The notes under the pieces: model-generated
Database searches by the model: none
What the model was told of the DNA's origin: nothing
Seen by the model: the letters and a program-made list of their open reading frames with translations, nothing else
In this document: piece by piece, positions 30,414 through 40,013 of the stretch
Numbering within the stretch: position 1 is the stretch's first letter
Layout: each line of letters opens with the position of its first letter
Assembly: GCF_004342065.1 (NCBI RefSeq)
Contig: NZ_SLZU01000022.1
Span: 1 to 63,469, forward strand
Source: Primorskyibacter sedentarius
GTDB taxonomy: Bacteria; Pseudomonadota; Alphaproteobacteria; Rhodobacterales; Rhodobacteraceae
Direction: 5' to 3'
DNA length: 63,469 nt
Program-made: the position numbers and the translations under genes

Positions 30414-31370
30414 ATGAATGAACGTCCGCTACGCTTGGAACTGGTTTATCAACCAAAACAAAAAAAATATGGTAGCGTCGAGTTGCGCGTCTTTCAACTT
30501 GCCCAGATCCTGGAACGCTATGCGGGCCGTGACATTTCCGTAAAACTGGTGCCATTTAGATATAGGCAATGGTATCTTCAAGGGGCTTGGGCGCTTGCAA
30601 GGCCCCGCAACACGGCTGTCCTTTTTTCAAAGTCATGCCTAAAGCGAATTCGTCCTAATACTCTCAAGGTTTGCCGGTGGCGCGGATGCACTACACTGAT
30701 TGACTATGTCGATGGCGATCTCGACATGGCACGGCACTTGTCCCCAGACGTCCACCTTGCCGCCTCCTTCGGCGCGGAAAGGGAGTTGCTGGCGCTGCGG
30801 AAGAATAGGCATACCAAGCAAGGCGAAGTCGTACGGCTGTTGCACCATAACACGGATACTAGGCTTGAAGACGCCCGAGCGTGTGCTTCCGGACATCTCA
30901 GTTCCGTGTACATAGGAGATCTGGGAAACACCGTTCGTAGTCCCGCCTTGGAAAAGAAGATCCGGTACGTGCCATTCGAACGCGCGACTGAGATCAATCA
31001 GGTTCGACAGGCCATTGCCTCCACAAACTTTCATATCTGTGTACGCAATCTCGACAAACTAGGTAAGGGAAACGTACAGAAACCGTTTACTAAGGGGTTC
31101 TTAGCGGCGCACGTTGGTGCGCCGGTTCTAGCTTGGCGAGGCGATGCTGAAGCGCGCCACTTTCTTGGTGACGACTATCCCTATTTCATCGATTCACCCA
31201 GGCAAGAAGATATTATGCGCGGCATTGTGCACGCTGAACAAACCTATGGCACCGCTCTGTGGAATGCAGCGATCCATCAGATGGAAAAAATACATCAACA
31301 GGTCAATAACAAAAAAATTGCTGAAAGTCTTGTCGTGCTATTGAAAGAAAGAATGGGAAAGGGATCTTGA
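30414..31370 (+). CDS. Uncharacterised protein, possible GT-B-like glycosyltransferase
   Basis: A 318-residue protein without signal peptide or membrane segment. I do not recognise a family with certainty. Features are a basic first half, TTLIDYVDGDLDMARHLSPD, and a C-terminal stretch GNVQKPFTKGFLAAHVGAP with VLAWRGDAEARHFLGDDYPY. The latter resembles the donor-site region of GT-B glycosyltransferases, in which a clan of the form ...K..E..A.G.PV is followed by an acidic loop. It ends 3 bases before a DUF616-like glycosyltransferase gene, which supports a glycan role. Codon use is AT-richer than the neighbours, which suggests transfer. Confidence 0.6.
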   Translation: MNERPLRLELVYQPKQKKYGSVELRVFQLAQILERYAGRDISVKLVPFRYRQWYLQGAWALARPRNTAVLFSKSCLKRIRPNTLKVCRWRGCTTLIDYVDGDLDMARHLSPDVHLAASFGAERELLALRKNRHTKQGEVVRLLHHNTDTRLEDARACASGHLSSVYIGDLGNTVRSPALEKKIRYVPFERATEINQVRQAIASTNFHICVRNLDKLGKGNVQKPFTKGFLAAHVGAPVLAWRGDAEARHFLGDDYPYFIDSPRQEDIMRGIVHAEQTYGTALWNAAIHQMEKIHQQVNNKKIAESLVVLLKERMGKGS

Positions 31371-31373
31371 CCG

Positions 31374-32225
31374 ATGGGTGGTCTTGGTGAAATCGTTGTA
31401 TATTCCTGTTATTTCGGCAAGCCCGAAGACGTCAATACGGTCAGTATGGGTGATGGGGTCGGATACAGGCGGGTGATGGTCACGGATGATAAGGATCTGT
31501 GCCTCTCATCGGTCGAAATTTTGCAAGACGATCTGAGACCGTTGGGTCCTGTGCATGCGTCGCGCCGCGCGAAATTGATGCCGCATAAATACTTTCCACG
31601 GGCCAATTGGTGCATCTATGTTGACAACCGTGTTTCGCTGAAGGTGTCACCCGTCACTTTGATCCAGCATGCCCAGGCTCAGTTCGAATGGCAAGATCAG
31701 CCGATCCAGCGTATGGCGTTCCGGCATGGTGTCCGCCGGTCAGTACTTGAAGAATTAGACCACCTTTACGCTATAGGGCGCATTTCTCGTTCGGACTGGA
31801 AAATGACAAACAGGCTGTTCATGTCCGCTGGCGTCAGGAGCAGCGATTTGACGATGAATTCCATCCTTGTACAAAAGATGGGTGACAGCGTAACAGATGA
31901 ATTCAATGAAAGGTGGTATGAGGTATTTCTGACGCTGCCGTCGCGGGATCAACTCGCTTTGCCGCTCGTAGAACATTCCACCGGGTTGAAGCTTGCACGT
32001 AGCCCGTTATGCTATTCTGAATTTGTGACTTGGCCTGCGATCCCCCGACGAAACCGAGCAGTGCGCCTCATGCAGGCGTCGGACCGAAAACCCCGTCTCT
32101 TTAGTTTGGCTAGGATTGGATACAAGATAAAAAGGCTTCGCGCCGCTTGGGATATCCAGTCTGCAGAAAACGAGCGGAATACCCCGGTTAGCTCTAGGAA
32201 GACCAAAGACAATGATGACGGTTGA
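31374..32225 (+). CDS. DUF616 (TOD1/MUCI70-like) glycosyltransferase-domain protein
   Basis: A 283-residue protein. The N-terminal half matches the DUF616 pattern: VVYSCYFGKPEDVNTV, then ASRRAKLMPHKYFPRANWCIYVDNRVSLK, where the VDN triad takes the place of the metal-binding DxD-like motif of the family. The C-terminal 60 residues are basic and low-complexity. It probably works with the gene just upstream on a surface polysaccharide. Family assignment is by motif memory, not by search. Base composition matches its partner and not the flanks. Confidence 0.65.
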   Translation: MGGLGEIVVYSCYFGKPEDVNTVSMGDGVGYRRVMVTDDKDLCLSSVEILQDDLRPLGPVHASRRAKLMPHKYFPRANWCIYVDNRVSLKVSPVTLIQHAQAQFEWQDQPIQRMAFRHGVRRSVLEELDHLYAIGRISRSDWKMTNRLFMSAGVRSSDLTMNSILVQKMGDSVTDEFNERWYEVFLTLPSRDQLALPLVEHSTGLKLARSPLCYSEFVTWPAIPRRNRAVRLMQASDRKPRLFSLARIGYKIKRLRAAWDIQSAENERNTPVSSRKTKDNDDG

Positions 32226-32251
32226 GCATTGCCGTTGAAGGTCGCGTAAGT

Positions 32252-32869
32252 TCAGGCATCTGGCGAAATAAGGCCAAGCCCGCGCAGGTAGACGCCGATC
32301 CCCGATTCTAGCAGATCCTCGGGCGGGAAGGGGCTTTGCGTGCCCGGAGAGTTTCGCGCGAAAAGCTCCACCACCCCGTGGCTCATCGCCCAGATATGGG
32401 CCGAGAACATCGCCGCTGGGGGGCGTTTTTCCGGCGGGATATGTTCGCTCAGATCGGCAGCGGCCTTTTCCAGAACGCCGCGCGCGCGGGTCGCGATGGC
32501 GGCCAGTTCCGGCGAGCGGTTCACCGAAATCCCGCTTTCGAACATGGCGATATAGTGGCCGGGATATTTGCGCGCAAAGGCCAGATAGGCGCGGCCCGTC
32601 GCCTCAAACGCGGCAAGCGCCGAGGGCTGACCCTTGTCATAGGCGTATTGCATGACATCGGCGAAGATCTCGTATCCCTGACGCGCGGCCTCGGCGATCA
32701 GATCTTCGCGGCCTTCGAAATGGCGGTAGACGGCGGCGGGGGTGACGCCGGCCTGCTTGGCAGCTTCCGACAGGGTGAATCCGGTCGGGCCTTTGGACTC
32801 GATGAGTTCCAGTGCCGCCTCGACCAGCGCCTGACGCAGGTTGCCGTGGTGATAGCCGCGTTTAGCCAT
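32252..32869 (-). CDS. TetR-family transcriptional regulator
   Basis: A 205-residue TetR regulator. The N-terminal HTH is [52 protein letters not shown], cited here by its core [18 protein letters not shown], followed by a WHG-type ligand domain ([13 protein letters not shown]). The ATG at 32869 overlaps the ppk2 stop by 8 bases, so it is co-transcribed with ppk2. Longer starts would lie in ppk2 code. Target and ligand unknown. Confidence 0.88.
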   Translation of the reverse strand: MAKRGYHHGNLRQALVEAALELIESKGPTGFTLSEAAKQAGVTPAAVYRHFEGREDLIAEAARQGYEIFADVMQYAYDKGQPSALAAFEATGRAYLAFARKYPGHYIAMFESGISVNRSPELAAIATRARGVLEKAAADLSEHIPPEKRPPAAMFSAHIWAMSHGVVELFARNSPGTQSPFPPEDLLESGIGVYLRGLGLISPDA

Positions 32870-33731
32870 CCCAGATGTCCGGACCCCCGCAGATCTTTTC
32901 ATCAACCCTGCCGAGCGCCTTCTTGTCCTTGCCCGCATAATCGATGCCGTGCAGCACGTGACGGATCGCTGCCAGCCGGGCGCGGCGCTTGTCGTCAGAG
33001 CGCACGATGGTCCAGGGGGCTTCTGTCGTATGGCTGCGCTTCAGTGTCTCTTCGATGGCATCGGAATAGTCATCCCATTTCTTCAGCCCTTCGACATCGA
33101 TCCAGCTGAGTTTCCAATGCTTCAGCGGATCGCGTTCGCGTTCCATGAAGCGCCGAAGCTGTTCGGCGCGACCGACATTCAGCCAAAGTTTGAACAGGTG
33201 GATGCCTTCATCCACCAGCATCCGTTCGAATTCCGGCACCTGGGCAAAGAAATGCTCGCGCTGCGAGTCGGTGCAGAAGTCAAAGACCTTCTCGACGACG
33301 CCCCGGTTGTACCAGCTGCGATCAAAGAAGACGATTTCGCCGCCAGCGGGCAGGTGGTCGATATAGCGCTGGAAATACCATTGCGTCGCCTCGGTCTCGG
33401 ATGGTTTGGACAAGGCCACCAGCCGGGCGCTGCGCGGATTGAGGTTCTCGCGGAAGCGTTTGATCGTACCACCCTTGCCGGCCGCATCGCGCCCTTCGAA
33501 CACGATCACGACCCGTGCGCCCGAGGATTTGACCCAGCTCAGCATCTTGACCAGTTCGATCTGAAGCGCGGCCATCTCCTTTTCATAAGCCTTGCGGGGC
33601 ATGCGTTCGGAATGCGGATAGGACGGGCTCAGCACGTCACCCTTTTCGGCGCGCGCGATGGCGTTGCGGATCGCATCAGGGGCGTCGTTTTCGTAGAAAG
33701 CGCTGATCGCGCCGTCAAAGGGCAACTGCAT
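32862..33731 (-). CDS. ppk2: Polyphosphate kinase 2
   Basis: A 289-residue one-domain PPK2 that transfers phosphate between polyphosphate and nucleoside diphosphates. Walker A is [19 protein letters not shown], the lid has [18 protein letters not shown], and Walker B is [19 protein letters not shown]. It fits class I (NDP kinase type). The ATG at 33731 follows GGAGG. The TetR gene downstream overlaps it. Confidence 0.93.
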   Translation of the reverse strand: MQLPFDGAISAFYENDAPDAIRNAIARAEKGDVLSPSYPHSERMPRKAYEKEMAALQIELVKMLSWVKSSGARVVIVFEGRDAAGKGGTIKRFRENLNPRSARLVALSKPSETEATQWYFQRYIDHLPAGGEIVFFDRSWYNRGVVEKVFDFCTDSQREHFFAQVPEFERMLVDEGIHLFKLWLNVGRAEQLRRFMERERDPLKHWKLSWIDVEGLKKWDDYSDAIEETLKRSHTTEAPWTIVRSDDKRRARLAAIRHVLHGIDYAGKDKKALGRVDEKICGGPDIWDG

Positions 33732-33774
33732 CGGTAACCTCCGGGTTTTTCTACAATATGGCGATCCGAACGGG

Positions 33775-34725
33775 TCAGTGCAATCCGGCGCGGGTTGTCG
33801 CCCGGTCAATCGCAGAGAGGACGGCATCGGTATCGGTGTGTTGCGGCATATGCCCTGTGCCTTCCAGAACGGTCAGCTTTGCCTCCGGTATGGCCTGTGC
33901 CAGTGCCACGGAATGGATCGTCAGGTTCACGGTGTCATCCGCGTCGCCATGCAGGATTTCCGTCGGCACCGCGATCTGCGGATAATGCGGCACCAGATCC
34001 CGGACTTCCTTTTTCAGGCTGGCGCGCTGATCGGCGTTTGCACGCAGCGACTGGCGCCGCAGGGTCAGTGGCGCGCCGATATGGGCGGCATAGCCCGGCG
34101 GTTCGGCTTGTGGCGCAAACACGCCCTCGATTGCCTTTTGAACATAGCTTTCGGGCACGAAGGCCGTCAGCAGGGGGACCGCAACAGCCTGACCAAGGGG
34201 ATGAGACGTCACCTTGTAGAACCGCGGCAGGCCCGTGGGCCAGGGGTGGGACACGGCCGCGACCGTCACCAGCGCGCAAAGCGTATCCGGATGCCCCGTG
34301 GCCCAGGCGAGCGCCACTGCCCCGCCGTAGGACTGGCCCAGAACGATGGGGCGCTCCGCCCCCAGCTGGGCAGCTGCGGCTTTCAGCAGCGCCGCCTGCC
34401 GGGCGATGGAGCTGCCCTCGGGGCCAAGCCGGTCCGTGTAGCCCAGACCGGGCCGGTCAAACACGATGACGCGGTAGCGATCTGCCAGAAGGTCGACCAT
34501 GCGGAAGGTAAAATCACGCATGTTGCCGCTGGCGCCGTGGATCAGCACAAGATCGGGCCCCGTGCCTTTGACCAGCACATGCACCCGCGTGCCCTGCACA
34601 TCAAGGAACTGGCCCTCGGGCGGGTAGCTTCGTTCCGCCTCGGCCTCGGCCACACGGGCGCGCCACTGCACCAGCCATGCCGAGACCAACATCAGGACCG
34701 CCGCAAGGATCAGCCAGCGCATCAC
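33775..34725 (-). CDS. Alpha/beta hydrolase with N-terminal membrane anchor
   Basis: A 316-residue alpha/beta-hydrolase. The first 20 residues form a hydrophobic segment ([20 protein letters not shown]) that would anchor it or act as a signal. The oxyanion region is [12 protein letters not shown], the nucleophile Ser is in [12 protein letters not shown], the acid is in LHGDADDTV and the His in GTGHMPQHT. Substrate unknown. Its start overlaps the metA stop by 4 bases (ATGA), so it is translationally coupled to metA. Confidence 0.88.
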   Translation of the reverse strand: MMRWLILAAVLMLVSAWLVQWRARVAEAEAERSYPPEGQFLDVQGTRVHVLVKGTGPDLVLIHGASGNMRDFTFRMVDLLADRYRVIVFDRPGLGYTDRLGPEGSSIARQAALLKAAAAQLGAERPIVLGQSYGGAVALAWATGHPDTLCALVTVAAVSHPWPTGLPRFYKVTSHPLGQAVAVPLLTAFVPESYVQKAIEGVFAPQAEPPGYAAHIGAPLTLRRQSLRANADQRASLKKEVRDLVPHYPQIAVPTEILHGDADDTVNLTIHSVALAQAIPEAKLTVLEGTGHMPQHTDTDAVLSAIDRATTRAGLH

Positions 34726-35654
34726 CGCGAGGTCTTTCCGATCTCGTTCATGTCGAACGGCGTGGTCTGGTAAATCTGGTTTATCCAGTTGCCATAGAGC
34801 AGATGCGCGTGGCTGCGCCAGCGGTTCTGCGGAGGCTTGCTGGGATCATCGCCAGGATAGTAATTCGCAGGCACGTTGATCGGTTTGCCAGCCGCCACAT
34901 CGCGGTCGTATTCCTCTTTCAGCGTGCCGCTGTCATATTCCAGATGGTTGAAGATATAGAGCGCGCGATGCGCCTTGTCCTCGACCAGACATGGGCCGGT
35001 CTCTGCGCTGTCGATCAGGATACCCAGACCGCCTGCGCCCTCGATCTCGTCGCGTTTCATCTCTGTCCACCGGCTGACGGGCATGACCATGTCATCGGAA
35101 AATCCGCGCAGGTAGGGCGAGGACGGCGCGCAGTTGTGATGCCGGATGCAGCCGAACGCCTTGTGATCCAGAATGTGTTTCTGAACGCCGTGAAAATGAT
35201 AGATCATCGCCATGCCACCCCAGCACACGCCAAAGGTGGAATGCACGTGGTCCTGCGTCCAGTCCATGACCTGTTGCAGCTCTTGCCAATAGGTGACCTC
35301 GTCAAAGGCAAGATGTTCGATCGGCGCGCCGGTGATAACCAGCCCGTCGAACTTGTCGCCAGTCTCTGCCACCTCTGCGAAGGGGCGATAGAAGCTTTCC
35401 ATATGTTCGGCGGCGGTGTTCTTGGTCTCGTGCTCGGTCATGCGGATCAGCGACAGCTCGATCTGCAGGGGCGTGGCCCCGATCAGCCGGGCGAACTGGT
35501 TCTCCGTCTGGATCTTCTTGGGCATCAGGTTCAGAAGCCCGATCTTCAGCGGCCGGATATCCTGCCGCGACGCCTGATCCTCTGACATCACCATGACACC
35601 CTCTTTCGAGAGGACGTCATAGGCGGGCAGATCGGCGGGCAGTTTGATGGGCAT
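34722..35654 (-). CDS. metA: Homoserine O-acyltransferase, MetA family
   Basis: A 310-residue MetA-family enzyme that activates homoserine for methionine synthesis. It has the catalytic Cys in [16 protein letters not shown], the family start [13 protein letters not shown], and the acyl-pocket region [15 protein letters not shown]. The Glu in PIEHL aligns with the residue (111) that is Gly in succinyl-CoA-using E. coli MetA and Glu in acetyl-CoA-using homologues. I therefore expect acetyl-CoA use (metAA). No SAM riboswitch fits in the 41 bases upstream. Confidence 0.93.
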   Translation of the reverse strand: MPIKLPADLPAYDVLSKEGVMVMSEDQASRQDIRPLKIGLLNLMPKKIQTENQFARLIGATPLQIELSLIRMTEHETKNTAAEHMESFYRPFAEVAETGDKFDGLVITGAPIEHLAFDEVTYWQELQQVMDWTQDHVHSTFGVCWGGMAMIYHFHGVQKHILDHKAFGCIRHHNCAPSSPYLRGFSDDMVMPVSRWTEMKRDEIEGAGGLGILIDSAETGPCLVEDKAHRALYIFNHLEYDSGTLKEEYDRDVAAGKPINVPANYYPGDDPSKPPQNRWRSHAHLLYGNWINQIYQTTPFDMNEIGKTSR

Positions 35655-35695
35655 GGCAGAAGGGCTCCTGCGGGGTCAAAACGGGAGGGCTGGAT

Positions 35696-36568
35696 TTAAG
35701 CCCCTTTTGCGCGGGTCTCAAGGGCAGAGGCGATCACGGCGCTGAAATCCGCCTCGTCGCGGATGGTGGCCATGTCGCTGGCCTCGACCGTCACGCCCCA
35801 GTTGCGGGCCATGGCCTCGTAGCGGGGTTGGCGGTGGGCAAGCGCTTGCGCATAGGTCCAGCGGATGAAGGCGTCAGGGTCAACATCGCCCTCGGACAGC
35901 TTGTTTTCGTTCAAATATTGCGACCAGACGCGCTCCAGGAATTCCGGCTGGTAGGCCATCGGCTTGGGGGCCTTGTCGAACCGGCGGATCAGTTCTTCGG
36001 TATGGCTTTCCGTGCCGCGGATCCAGACCATCAGCGCGCGGCTTGACAGGTTGGACAGTATTTCGTCTTGCGGATCGTCGGCATCCACCCATTCGCAGAT
36101 CGACCCGCCCGTGTCACAAATGAAATTGGGGTAGCCGTAAAGATCCTGCGCCCGGTCGATGAAATAGCCGGTATCGAGCAGCGCTGCCATCTCTGCCCGT
36201 CGGAACTGTGCCTGCCGGCGGGCATATTCGGCCATCGCCATGCCGCCACGCGCGGGGTCGCCCGGCTTGCCAAGATAGGTCGACACCGGCGACAGGTTAT
36301 TGAACGTGATGTTGGAGCCGATATAGATCGAATCCGTCATCAGAAGGTCGCGCAGGAAGGGCACTTTCATCGCTTCGCGCTTGGCGTTGTCGGCGATGTA
36401 TTCGCCCATGTAGCGCGTGCCGATCCGGTAATCGATCGAATAGTGGAACCAGCTGCCCGCATCGCGCAGCAGGTTGGACACATGGGTCTTGCCCAGCCCC
36501 GACATGGCAAACAGCACGACGCGTTTGTTGACGGCGCTTCGCCAGTCCTGTGCGGTTTCATAGATCAT
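35696..36568 (-). CDS. P-loop ATPase of unknown function
   Basis: A 290-residue protein with a Walker A motif FAMSGLGKTHVSNLL at residues 18-32 and a candidate Walker B-like FICDTGGSICEW. I recognise it as a family seen near metA in Rhodobacteraceae but with no known role. The ATG at 36568 has GAGGA 12 bases upstream. The frame is open to 36706 but this overlaps the DMT gene on the same strand. It may be a kinase-like protein (nucleotide-binding fold with a mobile lid). That is a guess. Confidence 0.7.
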   Translation of the reverse strand: MIYETAQDWRSAVNKRVVLFAMSGLGKTHVSNLLRDAGSWFHYSIDYRIGTRYMGEYIADNAKREAMKVPFLRDLLMTDSIYIGSNITFNNLSPVSTYLGKPGDPARGGMAMAEYARRQAQFRRAEMAALLDTGYFIDRAQDLYGYPNFICDTGGSICEWVDADDPQDEILSNLSSRALMVWIRGTESHTEELIRRFDKAPKPMAYQPEFLERVWSQYLNENKLSEGDVDPDAFIRWTYAQALAHRQPRYEAMARNWGVTVEASDMATIRDEADFSAVIASALETRAKGA

Positions 36569-36623
36569 CTGACATGGGTCCTCTGGAGCCTTCGCGCGTT
36601 GGTAGCCAGAGAGCCTGCCCCCG

Positions 36624-37541
36624 TCAAACGCTTCCGCGTTTGCGCCGCGCCAGAAGCCGCCCGTCCAGCACCACCAGACCCAGTGCAAGCAGGGCGAAAC
36701 CAACATAGGCCTGCGGCGTCAGCGTTTCGTCGCGCAGCAGGGCCCCAAGGGTGATGGCGACGGGCGGGATCATCAGCGTGACAAGCATCAGGTTGCCGCT
36801 GCCCGCCATGGCCAGTACGCGGTAATACAAAAGGTAGGCCAGCGCCGTGGCGATCACGGCGTAATAGCCGATGGCGGCCCATGTGCGCAGCTCCAGCGCC
36901 AGTGAAGGCACGCCCTCGAACTTCAGCACCAAAGGGATCATGACCAGTGTAGAGCCTGTCAGCATGCCCGCCGCCGCCACCACCGGGTGCAATCCGCCCA
37001 GATGCTTGCGTGCCCAGACACCGGCCAGCGCGTAGGAAAGCGTCCCGCCGATCACCGCAAGCTGCGCAAGGGACCGCAGGTCCAGCCGGGTCAGATTGTC
37101 CAGCCCGATGGCGGTGGCCACCCCTGCAAAGCCAAGCCCGACGCCGATCAGCTTGCGCGGGCTAAGGCGTTCGTCTGCAAAGAAGATGGCCGCCGCCAGA
37201 ACGCCGAAAATCGCGGTGGCTGCGTTGAAGATCGACGTCAGGCCCGTGGCGATGTGCAGCTGTCCCCAGGCCATCAGGCCGAAAGGGATCACGTTATTCA
37301 GGCATCCCATCATCAGAAACGCGCCCCAGATCCGCGCGTCACGGGGCAGGGGCAGGCGGCGCATCCAGACGATGGCCCAGAGGATCAGCATCGCCCAGCC
37401 GGTGCGGTGCAGCACGGATGTAAGCGGGCCGATTTCATCCAGCGCGATCCGGATCGACAGGAACGACCCGCCCCAGATCAGTGCGAGAAGGGCAAGCTCT
37501 GCCCAGGCGCGGGAAGAGACGGATTTTTGCGGCGTGTTCAT
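36624..37541 (-). CDS. DMT-superfamily (EamA) transporter
   Basis: A 305-residue inner-membrane protein with about ten hydrophobic segments in two EamA repeats. The start is AELALLALIWGGSFLSIRIALDEIGP, and the second repeat begins near RLDLRSLAQLAVIGGTLSYALAG. A typical RhaT/EamA metabolite exporter whose substrate cannot be told from sequence. Confidence 0.9.
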   Translation of the reverse strand: MNTPQKSVSSRAWAELALLALIWGGSFLSIRIALDEIGPLTSVLHRTGWAMLILWAIVWMRRLPLPRDARIWGAFLMMGCLNNVIPFGLMAWGQLHIATGLTSIFNAATAIFGVLAAAIFFADERLSPRKLIGVGLGFAGVATAIGLDNLTRLDLRSLAQLAVIGGTLSYALAGVWARKHLGGLHPVVAAAGMLTGSTLVMIPLVLKFEGVPSLALELRTWAAIGYYAVIATALAYLLYYRVLAMAGSGNLMLVTLMIPPVAITLGALLRDETLTPQAYVGFALLALGLVVLDGRLLARRKRGSV

Positions 37542-37630
37542 GGCGGCACGATGTCATGCGGCCGTCCTGCGCGCGACCCGATTCTTGCGCCTAGCTGTGG
37601 CCGCTTTGGAAGGCAGGGGCAGAAACGCAA

Positions 37631-37656
37631 ACCGCCCGGCGCGGGGGCCGGGCGGT
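37631..37656 (-). terminator. Terminator after the FadL-like gene
   Basis: ACCGCCCGGC (37631-37640) and GCCGGGCGGT (37647-37656) form a perfect 10-base stem with a 6-base loop, followed on the minus strand by TTTGCGTTT. It lies 24 bases past the porin gene's stop. Confidence 0.8.
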
Positions 37657-37679
37657 CTGGTCTTGATCGGTTGGGCAGA

Positions 37680-38900
37680 TCAGAAGGCGAAGGTCATCGC
37701 CGCACCGATCCCCATCAGCGTGTTGCTTTCGAATTTCGTGCCGGAGCCGTCCTCGGCATCGCCCAGCTTGGCAAATTCGATACCACCGCGAAGTTTCATC
37801 GCACCATCGGTGTAGGTGCCCCCGACGCCAAGGCTGATCCGGCCATCTGTCGGCGCCAGACGCGATGCGATACCACCGTTGGACTTTTCATAGGTAACAC
37901 GCGCGAAGCCCGAGAATTCGTCAGAGAACCGGCGTCCGACACCAAGCTGCCAGGTGATGACATCATCGTCGATGCCAGTGATCGCATCGCCGGTGACTGT
38001 TTCATATTCCTGCGTGCGCACTTCCCATTTCGACCATTCGACCCATTTGACCTGACCGAAAACGAGCGTGTCCTTGGCAACGCCCGTCTGGAAATCCAGC
38101 GCGACGGATTGCGGCATTTCGATTTCTGTTGTTGATTCTACGCCGATGACACCAAATCCGAACGAGTTCTCAGTCGTGTCGAACTCGTGGGTGATTGCGG
38201 ATTGCCAGGTCAGCCCAACGCGCAAAGCGATATCGGGGATTTCGTAGGCGGCGCCCAAGACGTAGCCAAATCGGCCGTCTTTCTCAGCCTGCGCGGTGAA
38301 TTCCAGACTATCAGTGGATGTCGCGACCGCATTCAGCTGCGCGGCCAGTTGCTGCGCTCCGATGGTCCGAGGGTCGGCGGGACCATAGGCTGCCTCTGCG
38401 GCCGCCGCCCCAGCTGTGGCTTGGGCTGCACCATCTTCATAGGGCTTACGGATCATCTGGTCGGGAATGGTGATGTCGGCAGAGCTTTCGACATAGCGCA
38501 CACCCCCGTAGACAGAGATACGATCCGTTGCCTGATACTTCAGGATCACGGCGGTCTGGGTCGAATCCCATTCTGCATTCAGGCCGGTGTAGAAACCCTC
38601 GCTGTATGTGGAATCCGCACCGTAGCCATCGTTGAAATAGAGGCCAAAGCTCAGCTGGTCGGTGATGTCCGTTTTGTAGGCGACACCGGTGGAGGTGTAG
38701 TCCCCCGCCATATCGCCGGTGCTGCCACCTCCGACATATTTCCCTTTCACCGTCGGTGAAATATGGGCGAAGGTCAGCTCGATCTGATTTCCGTCCTCGT
38801 AGAGCAGGCCGTAATTGTTGGAGTTTCGCTCGATTCCTCCTGCGACGGCACCCGTCGCACAGAGCGCCGCAACCGACGCCCCAAGCACATAAACCTTCAT
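37680..38900 (-). CDS. FadL/OmpP1-family outer-membrane protein
   Basis: A 406-residue beta-barrel protein with signal peptide (MKVYVLGASVAALCATGAVAG) and the FadL-like sequence start GIERNSNNYGLLYEDGNQIELTFAHISP. Alternating amphipathic strands run to the C-terminal aromatic residue F (MTFAF), which is needed for barrel insertion. FadL-type channels carry hydrophobic molecules such as long-chain fatty acids or aromatics across the outer membrane. The ATG at 38900 follows GAGGA. It is monocistronic with its own terminator. Confidence 0.87.
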   Translation of the reverse strand: MKVYVLGASVAALCATGAVAGGIERNSNNYGLLYEDGNQIELTFAHISPTVKGKYVGGGSTGDMAGDYTSTGVAYKTDITDQLSFGLYFNDGYGADSTYSEGFYTGLNAEWDSTQTAVILKYQATDRISVYGGVRYVESSADITIPDQMIRKPYEDGAAQATAGAAAAEAAYGPADPRTIGAQQLAAQLNAVATSTDSLEFTAQAEKDGRFGYVLGAAYEIPDIALRVGLTWQSAITHEFDTTENSFGFGVIGVESTTEIEMPQSVALDFQTGVAKDTLVFGQVKWVEWSKWEVRTQEYETVTGDAITGIDDDVITWQLGVGRRFSDEFSGFARVTYEKSNGGIASRLAPTDGRISLGVGGTYTDGAMKLRGGIEFAKLGDAEDGSGTKFESNTLMGIGAAMTFAF

Positions 38901-39014
38901 CTTGTCCTCTTCCCTCAGCGGCCCGCAGGCCTGTGTCCCGATCAAAGCGTAGTCGTCGTGCGGTTGAACGGTCAATCTTTGACGGGGCGTCATGTAATCC
39001 TTCGCGCCGTGGCG

Positions 39015-39914
39015 TCACTTTGCTGCAACTGCGCGGGTCTCGCTGAGAATATTGTAGTAATTGGCGCCGAAAATCACCGCGGCGCCAAGGAAGACGAAGA
39101 TGTCCAGCGCCTCGTTATAGAAGAGTATCCCGATGATCGCGATCAGCGGCAGGCGGAGAAAGTCGAACGGCATCACAACCGACGCGGGCGCGATCTGCAA
39201 CGCGCGGGTCAGGCAAAAATGCGCCACCAGCCCGGCACAGGAAATCAGCACGATCCACGGCAATGTCGCCGCAGAGGGCAGGGCTATGTCACCGTCAAAC
39301 CCGGCGCAAAGCAGGCCGAAGGTTGCTTGCATGATCACCAGCCAGAAGAGGATGCATGTAATGGTCTCCGTCCGGGTCAGCAGTTTGGTGAAGATCGCTG
39401 ATCCGGCGAATCCCACCGCCGCCGTCGCTGCGGCGAGGATCCCCAAATTGAACGTGTCCGGCGAGGGCCGCGTCACGATCAGAATTCCACAAAAGCCCAC
39501 GATGGCGGCAATGCTCCGCGTCTTTGTCAGCCGCTCGCCCAGCACCAGCGGGGATAGCAGGATCACCCAGAGCGGGGATGTGAACTCCATGGCAAACACC
39601 TGTGCCAGCGGGATCACGGTCAGCGCATAGAACCAAAGGTTCTGCCCGGTGAAATGGCTGATGTTGCGCACCAGATGCAAGGGCATGCTCCGGGTGGTGA
39701 TCTGCCGTCTGGTGCCTGCAAGGCTGGCAATGACGATCACGAGCACGACGCCGATCAGCGAGCGGTAGAGCATGATTTCAAACGTATCGAGTTCAAAGCT
39801 GACCGCGCGGCCCGCAACGGCCATTGATGAAAAGCAGGTGACCGCGCCCAGCATCCAGAGCGCGCCCTTTATCACCGGGTCAAGACCGGCCGCTTCCTGA
39901 AGGTTTGTAGACAT
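39015..39914 (-). CDS. DMT-superfamily (EamA) transporter
   Basis: A 299-residue membrane protein with about ten hydrophobic segments and two EamA repeats (KGALWMLGAVTCFSSMAVAGRAV; LAAATAAVGFAGSAIFTKLL). It resembles the S-adenosylmethionine/RhaT-like branch but without a diagnostic residue. The ATG at 39914 has GGGGGAG upstream. It follows glk on the same strand at 99 bases and may share its transcript. Confidence 0.88.
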   Translation of the reverse strand: MSTNLQEAAGLDPVIKGALWMLGAVTCFSSMAVAGRAVSFELDTFEIMLYRSLIGVVLVIVIASLAGTRRQITTRSMPLHLVRNISHFTGQNLWFYALTVIPLAQVFAMEFTSPLWVILLSPLVLGERLTKTRSIAAIVGFCGILIVTRPSPDTFNLGILAAATAAVGFAGSAIFTKLLTRTETITCILFWLVIMQATFGLLCAGFDGDIALPSAATLPWIVLISCAGLVAHFCLTRALQIAPASVVMPFDFLRLPLIAIIGILFYNEALDIFVFLGAAVIFGANYYNILSETRAVAAK

Positions 39915-40013
39915 GGTTGCGGCTCCCCCGTCGCGCGTATCGTGGCAATCCCGTCGCGGCACGGCAAAGCGTTACCAGCGCCGCGCGGGGAAGCAAAGGG
40001 GAGGCGCGAAGGT

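Noticed and set aside
35655-35695. SAM-II riboswitch upstream of metA
   Set aside because: Alphaproteobacterial metA often has one, but the gap is only 41 bases and no pseudoknot-like pairing is visible.
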